This document shows, one piece after another, positions 7,573 through 15,686 of a stretch of 64,000 bases of DNA; the first letter of the stretch is position 1, and each line of letters begins with the position of its first letter. The notes under the pieces are model-generated. The model was not told where the DNA came from. It saw only the letters and a list, made by a program, of their open reading frames with translations, and made no database searches. This DNA comes from Dongia_B sp964406155 (lineage in GTDB: Bacteria > Pseudomonadota > Alphaproteobacteria > Dongiales > Dongiaceae), in the NCBI GenBank assembly GCA_964406155.1, contig CAYOQR010000023.1, positions 7,341 through 71,340 of the forward strand. The letters are read 5' to 3'. Made by a program: the position numbers and the translations under genes.

Positions 7573-8277
7573 GTGAAAACACCGCCGCGTACCAGGATCG
7601 ATTGGCCGGTCGGCCATCGCATCATCCGCACCGTCTATCCACCGGTCTGGCTGTTCGAGGACATCGCCGATCCCACCGATTGGGAGCTGATCGCCAGCGC
7701 CGAGGCGAAAACCAATCCCCGCGTGCGCGATCAGATCGGCGAGTTGCGCCTGGTGCCGGAAGCACGGCGCCTCTCGGGTCCCAGTGCCAGCCTGGCGATG
7801 GGCGCCTTCACCCATGTCTCCCGCGACCGCCCCAGCCGCTTCTCCATCGGCGCTTATGGCGTCTGGTATTGCGGCGATCGCTTCGAGGTCGCGCTGATGG
7901 AGACGGTGTATCACGTCGAGCGCTTCATGCGCCGCACGGCGGAGCCGCCGGCGGATGTTCAGCTCCGCGAGCTCACCGCCCGGATCGGCGGCGATCTCCA
8001 TGATCTGCGCGGGGCCGGTTTCACCGATTGCCTTAACCCCGATGACTGGACGGCGGCACAGGCCCTCGCCACAACCCTGCATCGCGACGGCAGCGACGGC
8101 ATCGTCTATCCCAGTGTCCGCTGGCCGGCGGGACAGGCGGCGGCATTATTCTGGCCCGACCTCATCCATCTCCCCATCGTCCAGGCCCGCACCCTACAAT
8201 ATCACTGGGACGGCAAACGCGTGACCCGCTATTTCGTCATCGGCGATGACGACTGGTACGCCATGCCAACCTTGTGA
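7573..8277 (+). CDS. RES-domain toxin (NAD+-depleting)
   Basis: A 234-residue RES-family toxin. Characterised members (Res of Photorhabdus, MbcT of Mycobacterium) degrade NAD+ by hydrolysis or phosphorolysis and arrest growth. The family pattern is clear: RIIRTVYPPVWLFEDIADP near the N-terminus, then a central GAYGVWYCGDRFEVALMETV and a C-terminal GSDGIVYPSVRWPAG with conserved Tyr, Glu and Ser. The start is placed at GTG 7573 because AAGGA lies just before it and the frame immediately follows the antitoxin stop; an ATG at 7540 in the same frame would overlap the antitoxin. No inactivating change is visible. Confidence 0.87.
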   Translation: MKTPPRTRIDWPVGHRIIRTVYPPVWLFEDIADPTDWELIASAEAKTNPRVRDQIGELRLVPEARRLSGPSASLAMGAFTHVSRDRPSRFSIGAYGVWYCGDRFEVALMETVYHVERFMRRTAEPPADVQLRELTARIGGDLHDLRGAGFTDCLNPDDWTAAQALATTLHRDGSDGIVYPSVRWPAGQAAALFWPDLIHLPIVQARTLQYHWDGKRVTRYFVIGDDDWYAMPTL

Positions 8278-8423
8278 TTCATTGGGGGCGTAGAGACGAT
8301 AGATCGATAGCTGCCAGTTATCGCGTGCCCCCTCGCTCCGCCCCGTCAGCGTGTAGGTCGATATGCATCGGCAGAAGGAGAGCGGGTTCTACTACCGGTA
8401 CTCACATCGCTTCCCTCTCCTCA

Positions 8424-8543
8424 TCCGTCAACCCCGGGCTTGATCCCGTCGGCGCAGGCCGACATTCGTCGGCGGGGGGGGGCCATGGGAAATGCAGTGC
8501 ACGACATCTCCCATGGATTGCCGGGTCAAGCCCGGCAATGACA
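8424..8543. repeat. Family B repeat, copy 2, with nested element C
   Basis: The right half is a standard B unit (CCATGGATTGCCGGGTCAAG onward to ATGACA). The left half, CAACCCCGGGCTTGATCCC, is interrupted at about 8447 by the nested palindrome GTCGGCGCAGGCCGACATTC, followed by GTCGGC and a run of nine or ten G. It lies in the 500-bp gap between the toxin and the N-acetyltransferase gene. Confidence 0.8.
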
Positions 8544-8602
8544 AATGAGAGATAGCAACCGCTGTGCAACAGCCGAAAAAACATCCTCTCCCTCAGCGCA
8601 AG

Positions 8603-8671
8603 CCCCCTCTCCCCTCAGTCGGCGTAGGCCGACATTCGTCGTCGGGGCGGGAGAGGGTTGGGGTGAGGGGG
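8603..8671. repeat. Family A repeat, copy 1, with nested element C
   Basis: CCCCCTCTCCCCTC pairs with GGGCGGGAGAGGGTTGGGG at the right side, with the nested palindrome GTCGGCGTAGGCCGACATTC plus GTCGTCGG at 8618-8645 between the arms. It lies about 110 bp before the N-acetyltransferase start. Confidence 0.8.
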
Positions 8672-8778
8672 TCAACGGACGAGGTACCAACCAGCAGCAC
8701 AGCATGCCCCACTTGGCGCCATCCCCGCCTTGCCCTAACATCACTGCCCATCATGACCCGCAGCGAAAGCCCGCTTGA

Positions 8779-9606
8779 ATGACGACCGCCGATCCCCGCA
8801 TCGATCTCGACGCCTATTTCCAGCGCATCGGCTATGCGGGGCCGCGCGATGCCACACTGGAGACATTGCGGGCGCTGCATCTCCTGCACCCGCAGACGAT
8901 TGCCTTCGAGAATCTCGATCCCCTGCTCGGTCGCCCGGTCGATCTCGATCCGGCGGCGGTAGCGCGCAAGTTGGTACACAGCCGGCGCGGCGGCTATTGC
9001 TTCGAACAGAACCTGCTGTTTCAGCTTGTGCTGGAGATGCTCGGCTTTCATGTTTCCGGCCTCGCAGCCCGGGTGCTGTGGACCCAGCCGGAGGATGCCA
9101 TCACGGCGCGCAGCCACATGTTGCTCAAGATCGAACTGGAGGGTCACAGCTATATCGCCGATATCGGTTTCGGCGGCCTGACCCTGACCGCACCCCTGCG
9201 TCTCGTCGCCAATGATATCCAGCAGACGCCGCACGGGCCTTTCCGCCTGCACCCGGTCGAGGGCGGCTTCAAGCTGCAGGCGCAACTGGATGAAAACTGG
9301 ACAACGCTTTATCGCTTCGATCTGCTGCCGGCCTATGAGATCGATTATACCGTCAGCAATTACTATCTCTCGACCCACCCCGACTCTTATTTCCGCAATG
9401 CCCTGATCGTGGCACGGCCGACACCGACCGGGCGCCAGGCGCTGCTCAACAACCGCTACAGTGTCTATGGGCTCGACGGCACCGTCGAACGCCGCGAATT
9501 GACAATGGCGGCGGAATTTCATCATCTCCTCGATACACAATTCGGCCTGACTGTGCCGGATCTTCCTGCCTTCGATGCCGCCCTGACGCGCCTCGGCCTG
9601 ATTTGA
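8779..9606 (+). CDS. nat: Arylamine N-acetyltransferase
   Basis: A 275-residue NAT enzyme, which transfers an acetyl group from acetyl-CoA to arylamines or hydrazines through a cysteine thioester in the cytoplasm. The catalytic triad is intact: Cys74 in RGGYCFEQN, His113 in ARSHMLLKIE and Asp128 in IADIGFGG. The N-terminal YFQRIGYAGP and HPQTIAFENLDPLL are diagnostic, and the length is normal. The ATG is at the end of a short gap after the repeats. The gene's last codons (CTG ATT TGA) are repeated twice just downstream. Confidence 0.93.
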   Translation: MTTADPRIDLDAYFQRIGYAGPRDATLETLRALHLLHPQTIAFENLDPLLGRPVDLDPAAVARKLVHSRRGGYCFEQNLLFQLVLEMLGFHVSGLAARVLWTQPEDAITARSHMLLKIELEGHSYIADIGFGGLTLTAPLRLVANDIQQTPHGPFRLHPVEGGFKLQAQLDENWTTLYRFDLLPAYEIDYTVSNYYLSTHPDSYFRNALIVARPTPTGRQALLNNRYSVYGLDGTVERRELTMAAEFHHLLDTQFGLTVPDLPAFDAALTRLGLI

Positions 9607-9636
9607 TACCCCTGATTTGACGCCCGCCTGATTTGA
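9597..9636. repeat. Three copies of CCTGATTTGA including the nat stop codon
   Basis: CCTGATTTGA occurs at 9597-9606, 9611-9620 and 9627-9636. The first copy is the end of nat, with TGA as its stop; the other two lie downstream with period 14 and 16. It is one of the short tandem-repeat loci of this window. Confidence 0.75.
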
Positions 9637-9720
9637 CGACCAGTCCGACTCTGGCTACAAGAATCCGGGGATTCGCCGCGTCCGGTTGCTGAGTATCGCG
9701 GCCATCGACAAGGAGCGCCT

Positions 9721-11094
9721 ATGCAACAGCAGGACGCAGCCTCCCGGCGGACCATGCCCATCTCCGACCGCCATCGCATCGTCATTGTCGGCGGCGGTGC
9801 CGGCGGCCTCGAACTCGCGACCAAGCTGGGCGACCGACTGGGACGCAGGGGTCAGGCCGAGATCGTGCTGGTCGATGCCAATCCCACCCATCTCTGGAAG
9901 CCGCTGCTGCACGAAGTCGCCGCCGGCACGCTCAATTCCTATCAGGACGAATTGAACTATCTCGCCCATGCCCGCTATCACGGCTACCGGTTCCAGTTCG
10001 GGCGCATGACCGGCCTCGACCGCGCACGGCGCGAGATCGAACTGGCGCCCGTCATCGGCGATGATGGGCGCGAGATCGTCGGCCTCCGGCATCTGCATTA
10101 CGACACGCTGATCCTGGCGGTCGGCAGCGTCAGCAACGATTTCGGCACGCCGGGCGCCAAGGAGCATTGCCGCTTCCTCGACAGCCGCGCCGAGGCCGAG
10201 GCATTGCATCGCGAATTGCTGTCTGTCCTGGCCAGCGCCCTCGACCGGGAATCGACGGAACGCGGCGCCGCACGGATCGGCGTCGCCATCATCGGCGGCG
10301 GCGCGACCGGCGTGGAACTCGCGGCGGAACTGCATCAAGCGGTGGAAGTCCTCTCTTACTACGCCGATCCGATCCGCGAGGACCTGCTGCAGATCAGCAT
10401 CATCGAAATGGCCGACCGCCTGCTCCCGCCTTTGCCCGAGCGCCTGGCAGCCTCCGTCACCGAAGCCTTGCGTAAGCTCGGCGTGGCCGTCCTCACCAAG
10501 GCCAAAGTCGCCAGGATCGACGCCAATCAGGTGGAGCTGGCCGACGGCCGTATCATTCCCGCCGAGATCCGTGTCTGGGCCGCCGGCATCAAGGCGCCGG
10601 ATTTCCTGCGCGGCCTCGGCGGCCTGGAGAATTTCCGCAACGGCCAGCTCATGGTGCGCCCGACCCTGCAGACCACCCTGGACGATGCAGTCTTCGCCTT
10701 CGGCGATTGCGCCCATTGCCCTGTCGCCCCCGGTAGCGACCAAGCGGTGCCCGCCCGCGCCCAGGCCGCGCATCAGCAGGCGGATCTCCTGGCGAAGGGC
10801 CTGATCCAGCGCATCGAAGCCCTGCGCGCCGGCCGCACGCCGCCGCCTCTGCCGGAATACCGCTACAGCGATTTCGGCTCGCTGGTCTCGCTCAGCCGCT
10901 ATACCGCTTTCGGCACGCTGATGGGTGGCGTCTTCCGCAAGAGCCACATGATCGACGGCTGGTTTGCGCGCTTCGCCTATATCTCGCTCTACCGCATGCA
11001 TCAGATGGCGCTGCACGGCCTCTGGCGCACGCTGATTCTCATCCTCACCAACCGGCTGCAGCGCATGACGCAGCCCAGCCTCAAGATGCACTGA
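9721..11094 (+). CDS. ndh: Type II NADH dehydrogenase (NDH-2)
   Basis: A 457-residue FAD flavoenzyme that oxidises NADH and reduces membrane quinone without pumping protons. The FAD-binding Rossmann motif IVIVGGGAGGLELATKLGD is at residues 21-39, the NAD(P)H motif VAIIGGGATGVELAAEL starts near 188, and the second FAD contact AFGDCAHCP with following AQAAHQQA lies near 325-345. The C-terminal helix RMHQMALHGLWRTLILILT is the usual membrane anchor. Single-gene unit followed by a hairpin at 11110-11142. It gives an uncoupled entry to the respiratory chain. Confidence 0.92.
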   Translation: MQQQDAASRRTMPISDRHRIVIVGGGAGGLELATKLGDRLGRRGQAEIVLVDANPTHLWKPLLHEVAAGTLNSYQDELNYLAHARYHGYRFQFGRMTGLDRARREIELAPVIGDDGREIVGLRHLHYDTLILAVGSVSNDFGTPGAKEHCRFLDSRAEAEALHRELLSVLASALDRESTERGAARIGVAIIGGGATGVELAAELHQAVEVLSYYADPIREDLLQISIIEMADRLLPPLPERLAASVTEALRKLGVAVLTKAKVARIDANQVELADGRIIPAEIRVWAAGIKAPDFLRGLGGLENFRNGQLMVRPTLQTTLDDAVFAFGDCAHCPVAPGSDQAVPARAQAAHQQADLLAKGLIQRIEALRAGRTPPPLPEYRYSDFGSLVSLSRYTAFGTLMGGVFRKSHMIDGWFARFAYISLYRMHQMALHGLWRTLILILTNRLQRMTQPSLKMH

Positions 11095-11109
11095 CCTTCG
11101 TCAAGCATC

Positions 11110-11142
11110 ATCGCCCCTGCTTCGATCCGACGCAGGGGCGAT
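11110..11142 (+). terminator. Hairpin terminator-like structure after ndh
   Basis: ATCGCCCCTGC at 11110-11120 and its exact complement at 11132-11142 make an 11-bp stem with an 11-base loop, 15 bp after the ndh stop. There is no T-run, so termination efficiency is uncertain. Confidence 0.55.
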
Positions 11143-11282
11143 GCGTATGCCGCATCAATTCGTCATCCGCCCGTTGCGTGTTTGTCACAAAGCGCTGCTA
11201 CCAAGGCGCCGCACCTGTCGATGCCCTGACATCGCGGTGATCCTCTTCGTGACGACATTCATCTGAAGCTGCAGGAATAACG

Positions 11283-12431
11283 ATGACGACTTTCACCTCA
11301 CCCACCTTGCTCACGCGCCCCCTGACCCGTCGTAATCTGCTGCGGACTGCCGCCGCCTCGGCCGTCGCGGCGCCTTTCGTGACACGCGGCACCTTCGCCC
11401 GTGCCTCGTCCGGCGAATTGAAGATCACCGCCTGGGCCGGCTATCTGTCGGATGAATTGCTGGCGGCCTTCCAGAACGAAACCGGCATCAAGACCTCGTA
11501 TACGCCCTATGGCACGAATGACGAGCTCTTGAACCAGATGAAGGTCAATCAAGGCGCTGGTTTCGATGTGATCTGGCCGGCGGTGGACCGCGTGCCGAAT
11601 TACGTCGAGGCCAATCTGATTCAGCCGATCGACGAGAGCAAGGTCGAATGGGACCGCTGCATCGAAAGCGCCGTCGAAGGCTCGAAGACGCTGGGCGCCG
11701 TGGTCGCCGGCAAGCGTTATCAGGTGCCGACCGATTGGGGTACAGAGGCCCTCACCTTCGACAAGAACAGGATGCCGCTGGAATATGGCAAGGCCTCCTA
11801 TGGCAATCTCTGGGGCCCCGACATGACCGGCAAGGTCACCGTGCGCGGCCATTCCGCCCTGGTCGGCCTCGGTCTCTGGCTCGAAGCCCAGGGCAAGCTG
11901 CCGAAGCCCCTGCGCGACAGCTTCAAGGACGAAGCGACCATGCGCGCGAATTACGACGTCATCATCGCCGAGGCGATCAAGCGCAAGGGCAATATCGCCC
12001 AGTTCTGGTCCAACGAGAACGAAGCCCAGGGTGCCTTCCGCACCAATGGCTGCATCCTCGGTCAGACCTGGGATTCCTCGGCCGGCGGCCTCGCCAAGGA
12101 AGGCCTGCCGATTGGCTATGTCGCGCCGATCGAAGGCGCGCTCGCCTGGATGGAAGGCGTCTCCATTCCGGTCGGTGCGGTCAATACCACCCAGGCCTAT
12201 GCCTTCATCAACTGGATGCTGACGCCGAAAGCCGGCGCCATGTATGCCACCCATACCTCGATCAACACCACGGCGAAGGGCGCCGAGGCGCTGTTGCCGG
12301 AAGCCTCCAAGGCCTTCTTCACCGCCGCCTATCCGGGCGATGCGCTGCAGCGCCTGTGGTGGTGGCCGGTCCAGGAAAGCTGGTTCGTCGAACGCCGCAG
12401 CGAGTATCAGGACAAGTTCCTCAGCGCCTGA
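11283..12431 (+). CDS. Polyamine-type ABC transporter substrate-binding protein, Tat-exported
   Basis: A 382-residue periplasmic binding protein of the spermidine/putrescine class, the capture component for the ABC transporter encoded next. The N-terminus carries a twin-arginine signal (LTRRNLLRTAAASAVAAPF, Arg16-Arg17). Mature-protein landmarks are LKITAWAGYLSDELLAAF, AGFDVIWPAVDRVPNYVEA, YQVPTDWGTEALTFDK and a C-terminal VQESWFVERRSEYQDKFLSA. The substrate (putrescine, spermidine or another amine) cannot be read from sequence alone. It is first of four co-directional genes, separated from the ATPase gene by a hairpin. Confidence 0.88.
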   Translation: MTTFTSPTLLTRPLTRRNLLRTAAASAVAAPFVTRGTFARASSGELKITAWAGYLSDELLAAFQNETGIKTSYTPYGTNDELLNQMKVNQGAGFDVIWPAVDRVPNYVEANLIQPIDESKVEWDRCIESAVEGSKTLGAVVAGKRYQVPTDWGTEALTFDKNRMPLEYGKASYGNLWGPDMTGKVTVRGHSALVGLGLWLEAQGKLPKPLRDSFKDEATMRANYDVIIAEAIKRKGNIAQFWSNENEAQGAFRTNGCILGQTWDSSAGGLAKEGLPIGYVAPIEGALAWMEGVSIPVGAVNTTQAYAFINWMLTPKAGAMYATHTSINTTAKGAEALLPEASKAFFTAAYPGDALQRLWWWPVQESWFVERRSEYQDKFLSA

Positions 12432-12479
12432 TCGCCGCGGTCTCACAAATTTCACCGGCACTGCATCTCTCACAACAAG

Positions 12480-12505
12480 GGACGGGGCACATCTGTGTCC
12501 CGTCC
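12480..12505 (+). terminator. Intercistronic hairpin between binding-protein and ATPase genes
   Basis: GGACGGGGCACA at 12480-12491 pairs with TGTGTCCCGTCC at 12494-12505 (one G-U pair, 2-base loop), followed by CTCTTG. Such stems after a binding-protein gene commonly stabilise the upstream mRNA or partly end transcription, giving more binding protein than membrane components; this role is inferred. Confidence 0.5.
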
Positions 12506-12549
12506 TCTTGCCGCTGCTCCCCTCTCACCGCCCGGTAAGCCTGCCCGAC

Positions 12550-13668
12550 ATGACCCATTCCGTAGACCTCATCGATGTCGAGATGATCTTCAACAAGACC
12601 CATGCGGTCAAAAGATTGTCCCTCGCCGTCGAACCGGGTGAATTCTTTTCCATTCTCGGCCCCTCCGGCTGCGGCAAGACCACCCTGCTGCGGCTGATCG
12701 CCGGTTTCCTCGAACCGAGCGCCGGACGTGTGCTGATCGGCGGCCGGGACATGGCCGGCCTCGCCGCCAACCGGCGGCCGACCTCGATGATCTTCCAGTC
12801 GCTCGCCCTCTTCCCCCTGATGCCGGTCTGGGAAAACATCGCCTTCGGGCTGGAGGCGCGCGGCATGGCGAAGAAGGAGCGCCGCCACCGGGCCGAGGCC
12901 CTATTGGAGGTCGTTGCTTTGCCCGGCTATGGCGATCGCATGGTGCATGAGCTTTCCGGCGGCCAGCGCCAGCGCGTCGCCATCGCCCGTGCTTTGGCGG
13001 TGGAGCCTCAGGTCCTGCTGCTGGACGAGCCGCTCTCGGCGCTCGATCTCAAACTGCGCCAGCATATGCGGGCCGAATTGCGCGCCTTGCAGAAGCGCAC
13101 CGGCGTCACCTTCGTCTACATCACCCATGACCAGTCCGAGGCCATGGCCATGTCCGACCGCGTCGCGGTGATGAATGCCGGGGCGCTGCAGCAGGTGGCG
13201 ACGCCGCGTGAGCTCTATGACGATCCCGCCACCGCCTTCGTCGCCGAATTCGTCGGCGAGACCAATGCCATCGCCGGCACGATCCTCGACATCGCCGGCG
13301 GCCTTGCCTTGCTCGACAGCCCGATCGGCCGCTTCGTCGGCCGGACCGGTGCCGGCCTGCGCAGGGGCACCGCCGCCCGGCTCTATGTCCGCCCCGAGGT
13401 GATCACCTGCGATGCCATCACCGGCGCGGCCTTTGCCGATGATGAATCCGCCGGCAACCGCCTGACCGCCCGGACCGAGCGCTTGGATTTCGAAGGCGCC
13501 TTCGCCATGGCCCATGCGGTCGTCGCCCAGGGCGGCCAGTCGGTTCCCCTGCAAGTGGCGATCCCCGGCATCCAGCTCGAGACAGCCCCCGCCATCGGCC
13601 AGACGGCGACCTTCGGCTTCGCACCCGAGCATGCCGTCATCCTCTCCGAGGCGCCGGCCGATGCCTGA
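12550..13668 (+). CDS. Polyamine-type ABC transporter ATP-binding protein
   Basis: A 372-residue PotA-like ATPase that energises import. Walker A GPSGCGKTT is at residues 37-45, the signature LSGGQRQRVAIARAL near 135-149, Walker B LLLDEPLSALDLKLR near 155-169 and the H-loop His in VYITHDQSEAMAMSDR. A C-terminal TOBE-like domain follows (from about residue 235). The frame is open far upstream, but the start is placed at ATG 12550 because MTHSVDLIDVEMIFNKTHAV is the normal N-terminus. The stop overlaps the first permease gene by 8 bp, showing translational coupling. Confidence 0.9.
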   Translation: MTHSVDLIDVEMIFNKTHAVKRLSLAVEPGEFFSILGPSGCGKTTLLRLIAGFLEPSAGRVLIGGRDMAGLAANRRPTSMIFQSLALFPLMPVWENIAFGLEARGMAKKERRHRAEALLEVVALPGYGDRMVHELSGGQRQRVAIARALAVEPQVLLLDEPLSALDLKLRQHMRAELRALQKRTGVTFVYITHDQSEAMAMSDRVAVMNAGALQQVATPRELYDDPATAFVAEFVGETNAIAGTILDIAGGLALLDSPIGRFVGRTGAGLRRGTAARLYVRPEVITCDAITGAAFADDESAGNRLTARTERLDFEGAFAMAHAVVAQGGQSVPLQVAIPGIQLETAPAIGQTATFGFAPEHAVILSEAPADA

Positions 13669-14542
13669 TCTCTTCAAGCGCTTCGGTCACGGGCTGGGAT
13701 CGCTCTTCGTCATCCTGGTCGCGGTCTGGCTAGCCGGCCTCGTCCTGATGCCCAATCTGATGATGCTGGACTTCGCCCTGCGGCCCAATCTCCCGCCAGC
13801 CCAAATCGGCGGCCCGACGGATATCTATTCGCTCGACAATTTCGCTTATCTCGCAGGGCAGCCCATCCATCGGCTGATTTTCCTGAAGACCATCTGGGCC
13901 AGCGGCCTCGTCACCCTCACCACCCTGATCCTCTGCTATCCCCTTGCCTATTGGCTGGCCGTGGCGGCGGCACCCCGGCGCGCGGCGCTGGTGCTGCTCG
14001 CCCTCACCATTCCCTTCTGGATGAACGAGGTGCTGCGCTCGCTCGCCTGGTACATCCTGCTCAGCCTGCAGGGCCCGCTGAACGCCCTGCTGCAGGTATT
14101 GGGCATGATCGACCAGCCGGTGCGCTGGTATGGCGATCTCGGCGTGCTGGCCGGCATGACCTACGGCTATATCCTCTTCATGCTGTTCCCGATCTATAAT
14201 TCCATCGCCACCATCGACCGGGCACAGATCGATGCCGCCCGCGATCTCGGCGCCTCCACCCTTCGCATCCATCGCCGCGTGATCGTGCCCCATGCCAAGG
14301 CCGGCATCGCCACCGGCTGCATGTTCACCTATATGCTGGCGGCCGGCAGCTACGTGGCACCCGCCTTGCTCGGCGCGCCGGGCAGCCGCTGGTTCACGCA
14401 ACTGATCTATGAATGGTTCTTCGAGGGCGGCAACTGGAACCGGGGCGCGGCCTATGCCCTGCTGCTGTTGCTGCTCTGCCTCGCCGTCGTGCTCTGCACC
14501 TTGCGCCTGTTCCGCGTCAATCTCGTGAGCGTGACGAAATGA
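13661..14542 (+). CDS. Polyamine-type ABC transporter permease 1 (PotB-like)
   Basis: A 293-residue inner-membrane protein with about six transmembrane helices, beginning SLFVILVAVWLAGLVLMPNL. The EAA-type ATPase contact loop is IDAARDLGASTLRIHRRVIVP in the second half, and the segment WMNEVLRSLAWYILLSL is typical of PotB. It starts at ATG 13661 inside the end of the ATPase gene, and its TGA overlaps the ATG of the next permease (ATGA), the classic coupling of a heterodimeric permease pair. Confidence 0.9.
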   Translation: MPDLFKRFGHGLGSLFVILVAVWLAGLVLMPNLMMLDFALRPNLPPAQIGGPTDIYSLDNFAYLAGQPIHRLIFLKTIWASGLVTLTTLILCYPLAYWLAVAAAPRRAALVLLALTIPFWMNEVLRSLAWYILLSLQGPLNALLQVLGMIDQPVRWYGDLGVLAGMTYGYILFMLFPIYNSIATIDRAQIDAARDLGASTLRIHRRVIVPHAKAGIATGCMFTYMLAAGSYVAPALLGAPGSRWFTQLIYEWFFEGGNWNRGAAYALLLLLLCLAVVLCTLRLFRVNLVSVTK

Positions 14543-15405
14543 CCGCCGCCACTTCGCTTTCCGCCGCATCCCCGGCGTCAACGAGCTTACGCCGCACCAG
14601 CGGCTGGGCCGCCGCCATCGATGCGATCCCGCGCCTTCTTTTCCTGCTCTATCTGGTGGCCCTGCTCGCTTACATCTTCGTGCCGCTCGGGGTGATGGGG
14701 GCCGCCACCTTCAACACCAGCCGCTTCCCCACCGTCACGCCCTGGCTCGGCACCACCCTGGACTGGTTCACCGCCTTGGCCAACGACCAGGCCATGCGCG
14801 ACGCCCTCGTCACCTCCTTCCTCATCGCCGCCGGAGTAATCGCCTTTTCCCTGCCGGTCGGCACCGCCGCCGCGCTCGTGCTGACCAGCCTGCATGGCCG
14901 GGCCCGGGGCTTCCTCTACGCCGTGATGGTCTCGCCCTTGCTGATGCCCGGCGTGGTGATCGGCATCTCCACGCTCATCTTCTGGCGCGGCTTCGGCATC
15001 GGCGGCGGCCTGACGCTGATCGTGCTGGCGCAATCCAGCTTCATCACCGCCTATGTCATGCTGATGGTCGCCGCCCGCCTGCACCGCTTCGACCGCATCC
15101 AGGAAGAAGCCGCCCTTGGCCTCGGCGCCTCCAAAGGACTGATCTTCCGCCGCATCCTGCTCCCCTATCTACGGCCCTCATTATTGGCCGCCGGCACCAT
15201 CGCCTTCATGCAGTCGATCGAGAACTACAACACCACCCTCTTCGTGCGCGGTGTCGAAACCCCGCTGACGATCTTCATCGCGACCAAGGTCCGTACCGGT
15301 CTCACCCCCGCCGTGAACGCCCTCGGCCTCACCCTGATGCTCGTCACCATCATCGGCGCCATCCTCTGGGAACTCGCCCGCCGCCGCATCCGTCCGGCGC
15401 ACTAA
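14539..15405 (+). CDS. Polyamine-type ABC transporter permease 2 (PotC-like)
   Basis: A 288-residue second permease subunit. The first ~30 residues are hydrophilic and Ala/Ser-rich; six helices follow, starting at LLFLLYLVALLAYIFVPLGV. The EAA-loop is EEAALGLGASKGLIFRRILL, and the SIENYNTTLFVRGVETPL segment is characteristic of PotC-type permeases. ATG 14539 overlaps the stop of permease 1. It is the last gene of the operon; family D and A repeats follow. Confidence 0.9.
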   Translation: MTAATSLSAASPASTSLRRTSGWAAAIDAIPRLLFLLYLVALLAYIFVPLGVMGAATFNTSRFPTVTPWLGTTLDWFTALANDQAMRDALVTSFLIAAGVIAFSLPVGTAAALVLTSLHGRARGFLYAVMVSPLLMPGVVIGISTLIFWRGFGIGGGLTLIVLAQSSFITAYVMLMVAARLHRFDRIQEEAALGLGASKGLIFRRILLPYLRPSLLAAGTIAFMQSIENYNTTLFVRGVETPLTIFIATKVRTGLTPAVNALGLTLMLVTIIGAILWELARRRIRPAH

Positions 15406-15424
15406 GGGGTATTGCCCAGAGGAA

Positions 15425-15491
15425 CTCTAGAAACGGATTCAGCTTCCAGATTGAAGCAAGCACACCTCAATCTGAAAGTATCGCGCTCTAG
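15425..15491. repeat. Family D repeat (CTCTAG-bounded), copy 1
   Basis: CTCTAG occurs at both ends (15425 and 15486). Inside, TTCCAGATTGAAGC and CTCAATCTGAAAG form an imperfect stem. A longer relative lies at 27279-27416, where an insertion sequence has landed in its terminal CTAG. Confidence 0.6.
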
Positions 15492-15528
15492 GTTGCTAAC
15501 AATGTAAACGGCCCTTATTTCGCAAATG

Positions 15529-15666
15529 CCCCTCACCCCAACCCTCTCCCCGCTGATCGCGGGGCGAGGGAGCTTAAGCGCGACAGGCTTCACCAATGCG
15601 AAAGGTCTCAACCAAACACGATAACCTCCCTCGCCCCACTTGCGGGGAGAAGGTCGGGGTGAGGGG
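15529..15666. repeat. Family A repeat, copy 2 (complete, without nested element)
   Basis: CCCCTCACCCCAACCCTCTC at the left is complementary to GAGAAGGTCGGGGTGAGGGG at the right. Each half forms its own hairpin (CTCCCCGCTGATCGCGGGGCG and CGCCCCACTTGCGGGGAG), with about 60 bp of spacer. It sits in the gap between convergent genes. Confidence 0.85.
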
Positions 15667-15686
15667 TAGCTACAGCCGCTCAATTC

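Noticed and set aside
8278..8778. Gap before nat searched for a small RNA
   Set aside because: All structure found is accounted for by the A, B and C palindromic repeats; no independent promoter-terminator pair was seen.
9655..11091. Minus-strand frame opposite ndh
   Set aside because: Low-complexity mirror frame; ndh has both Rossmann motifs.
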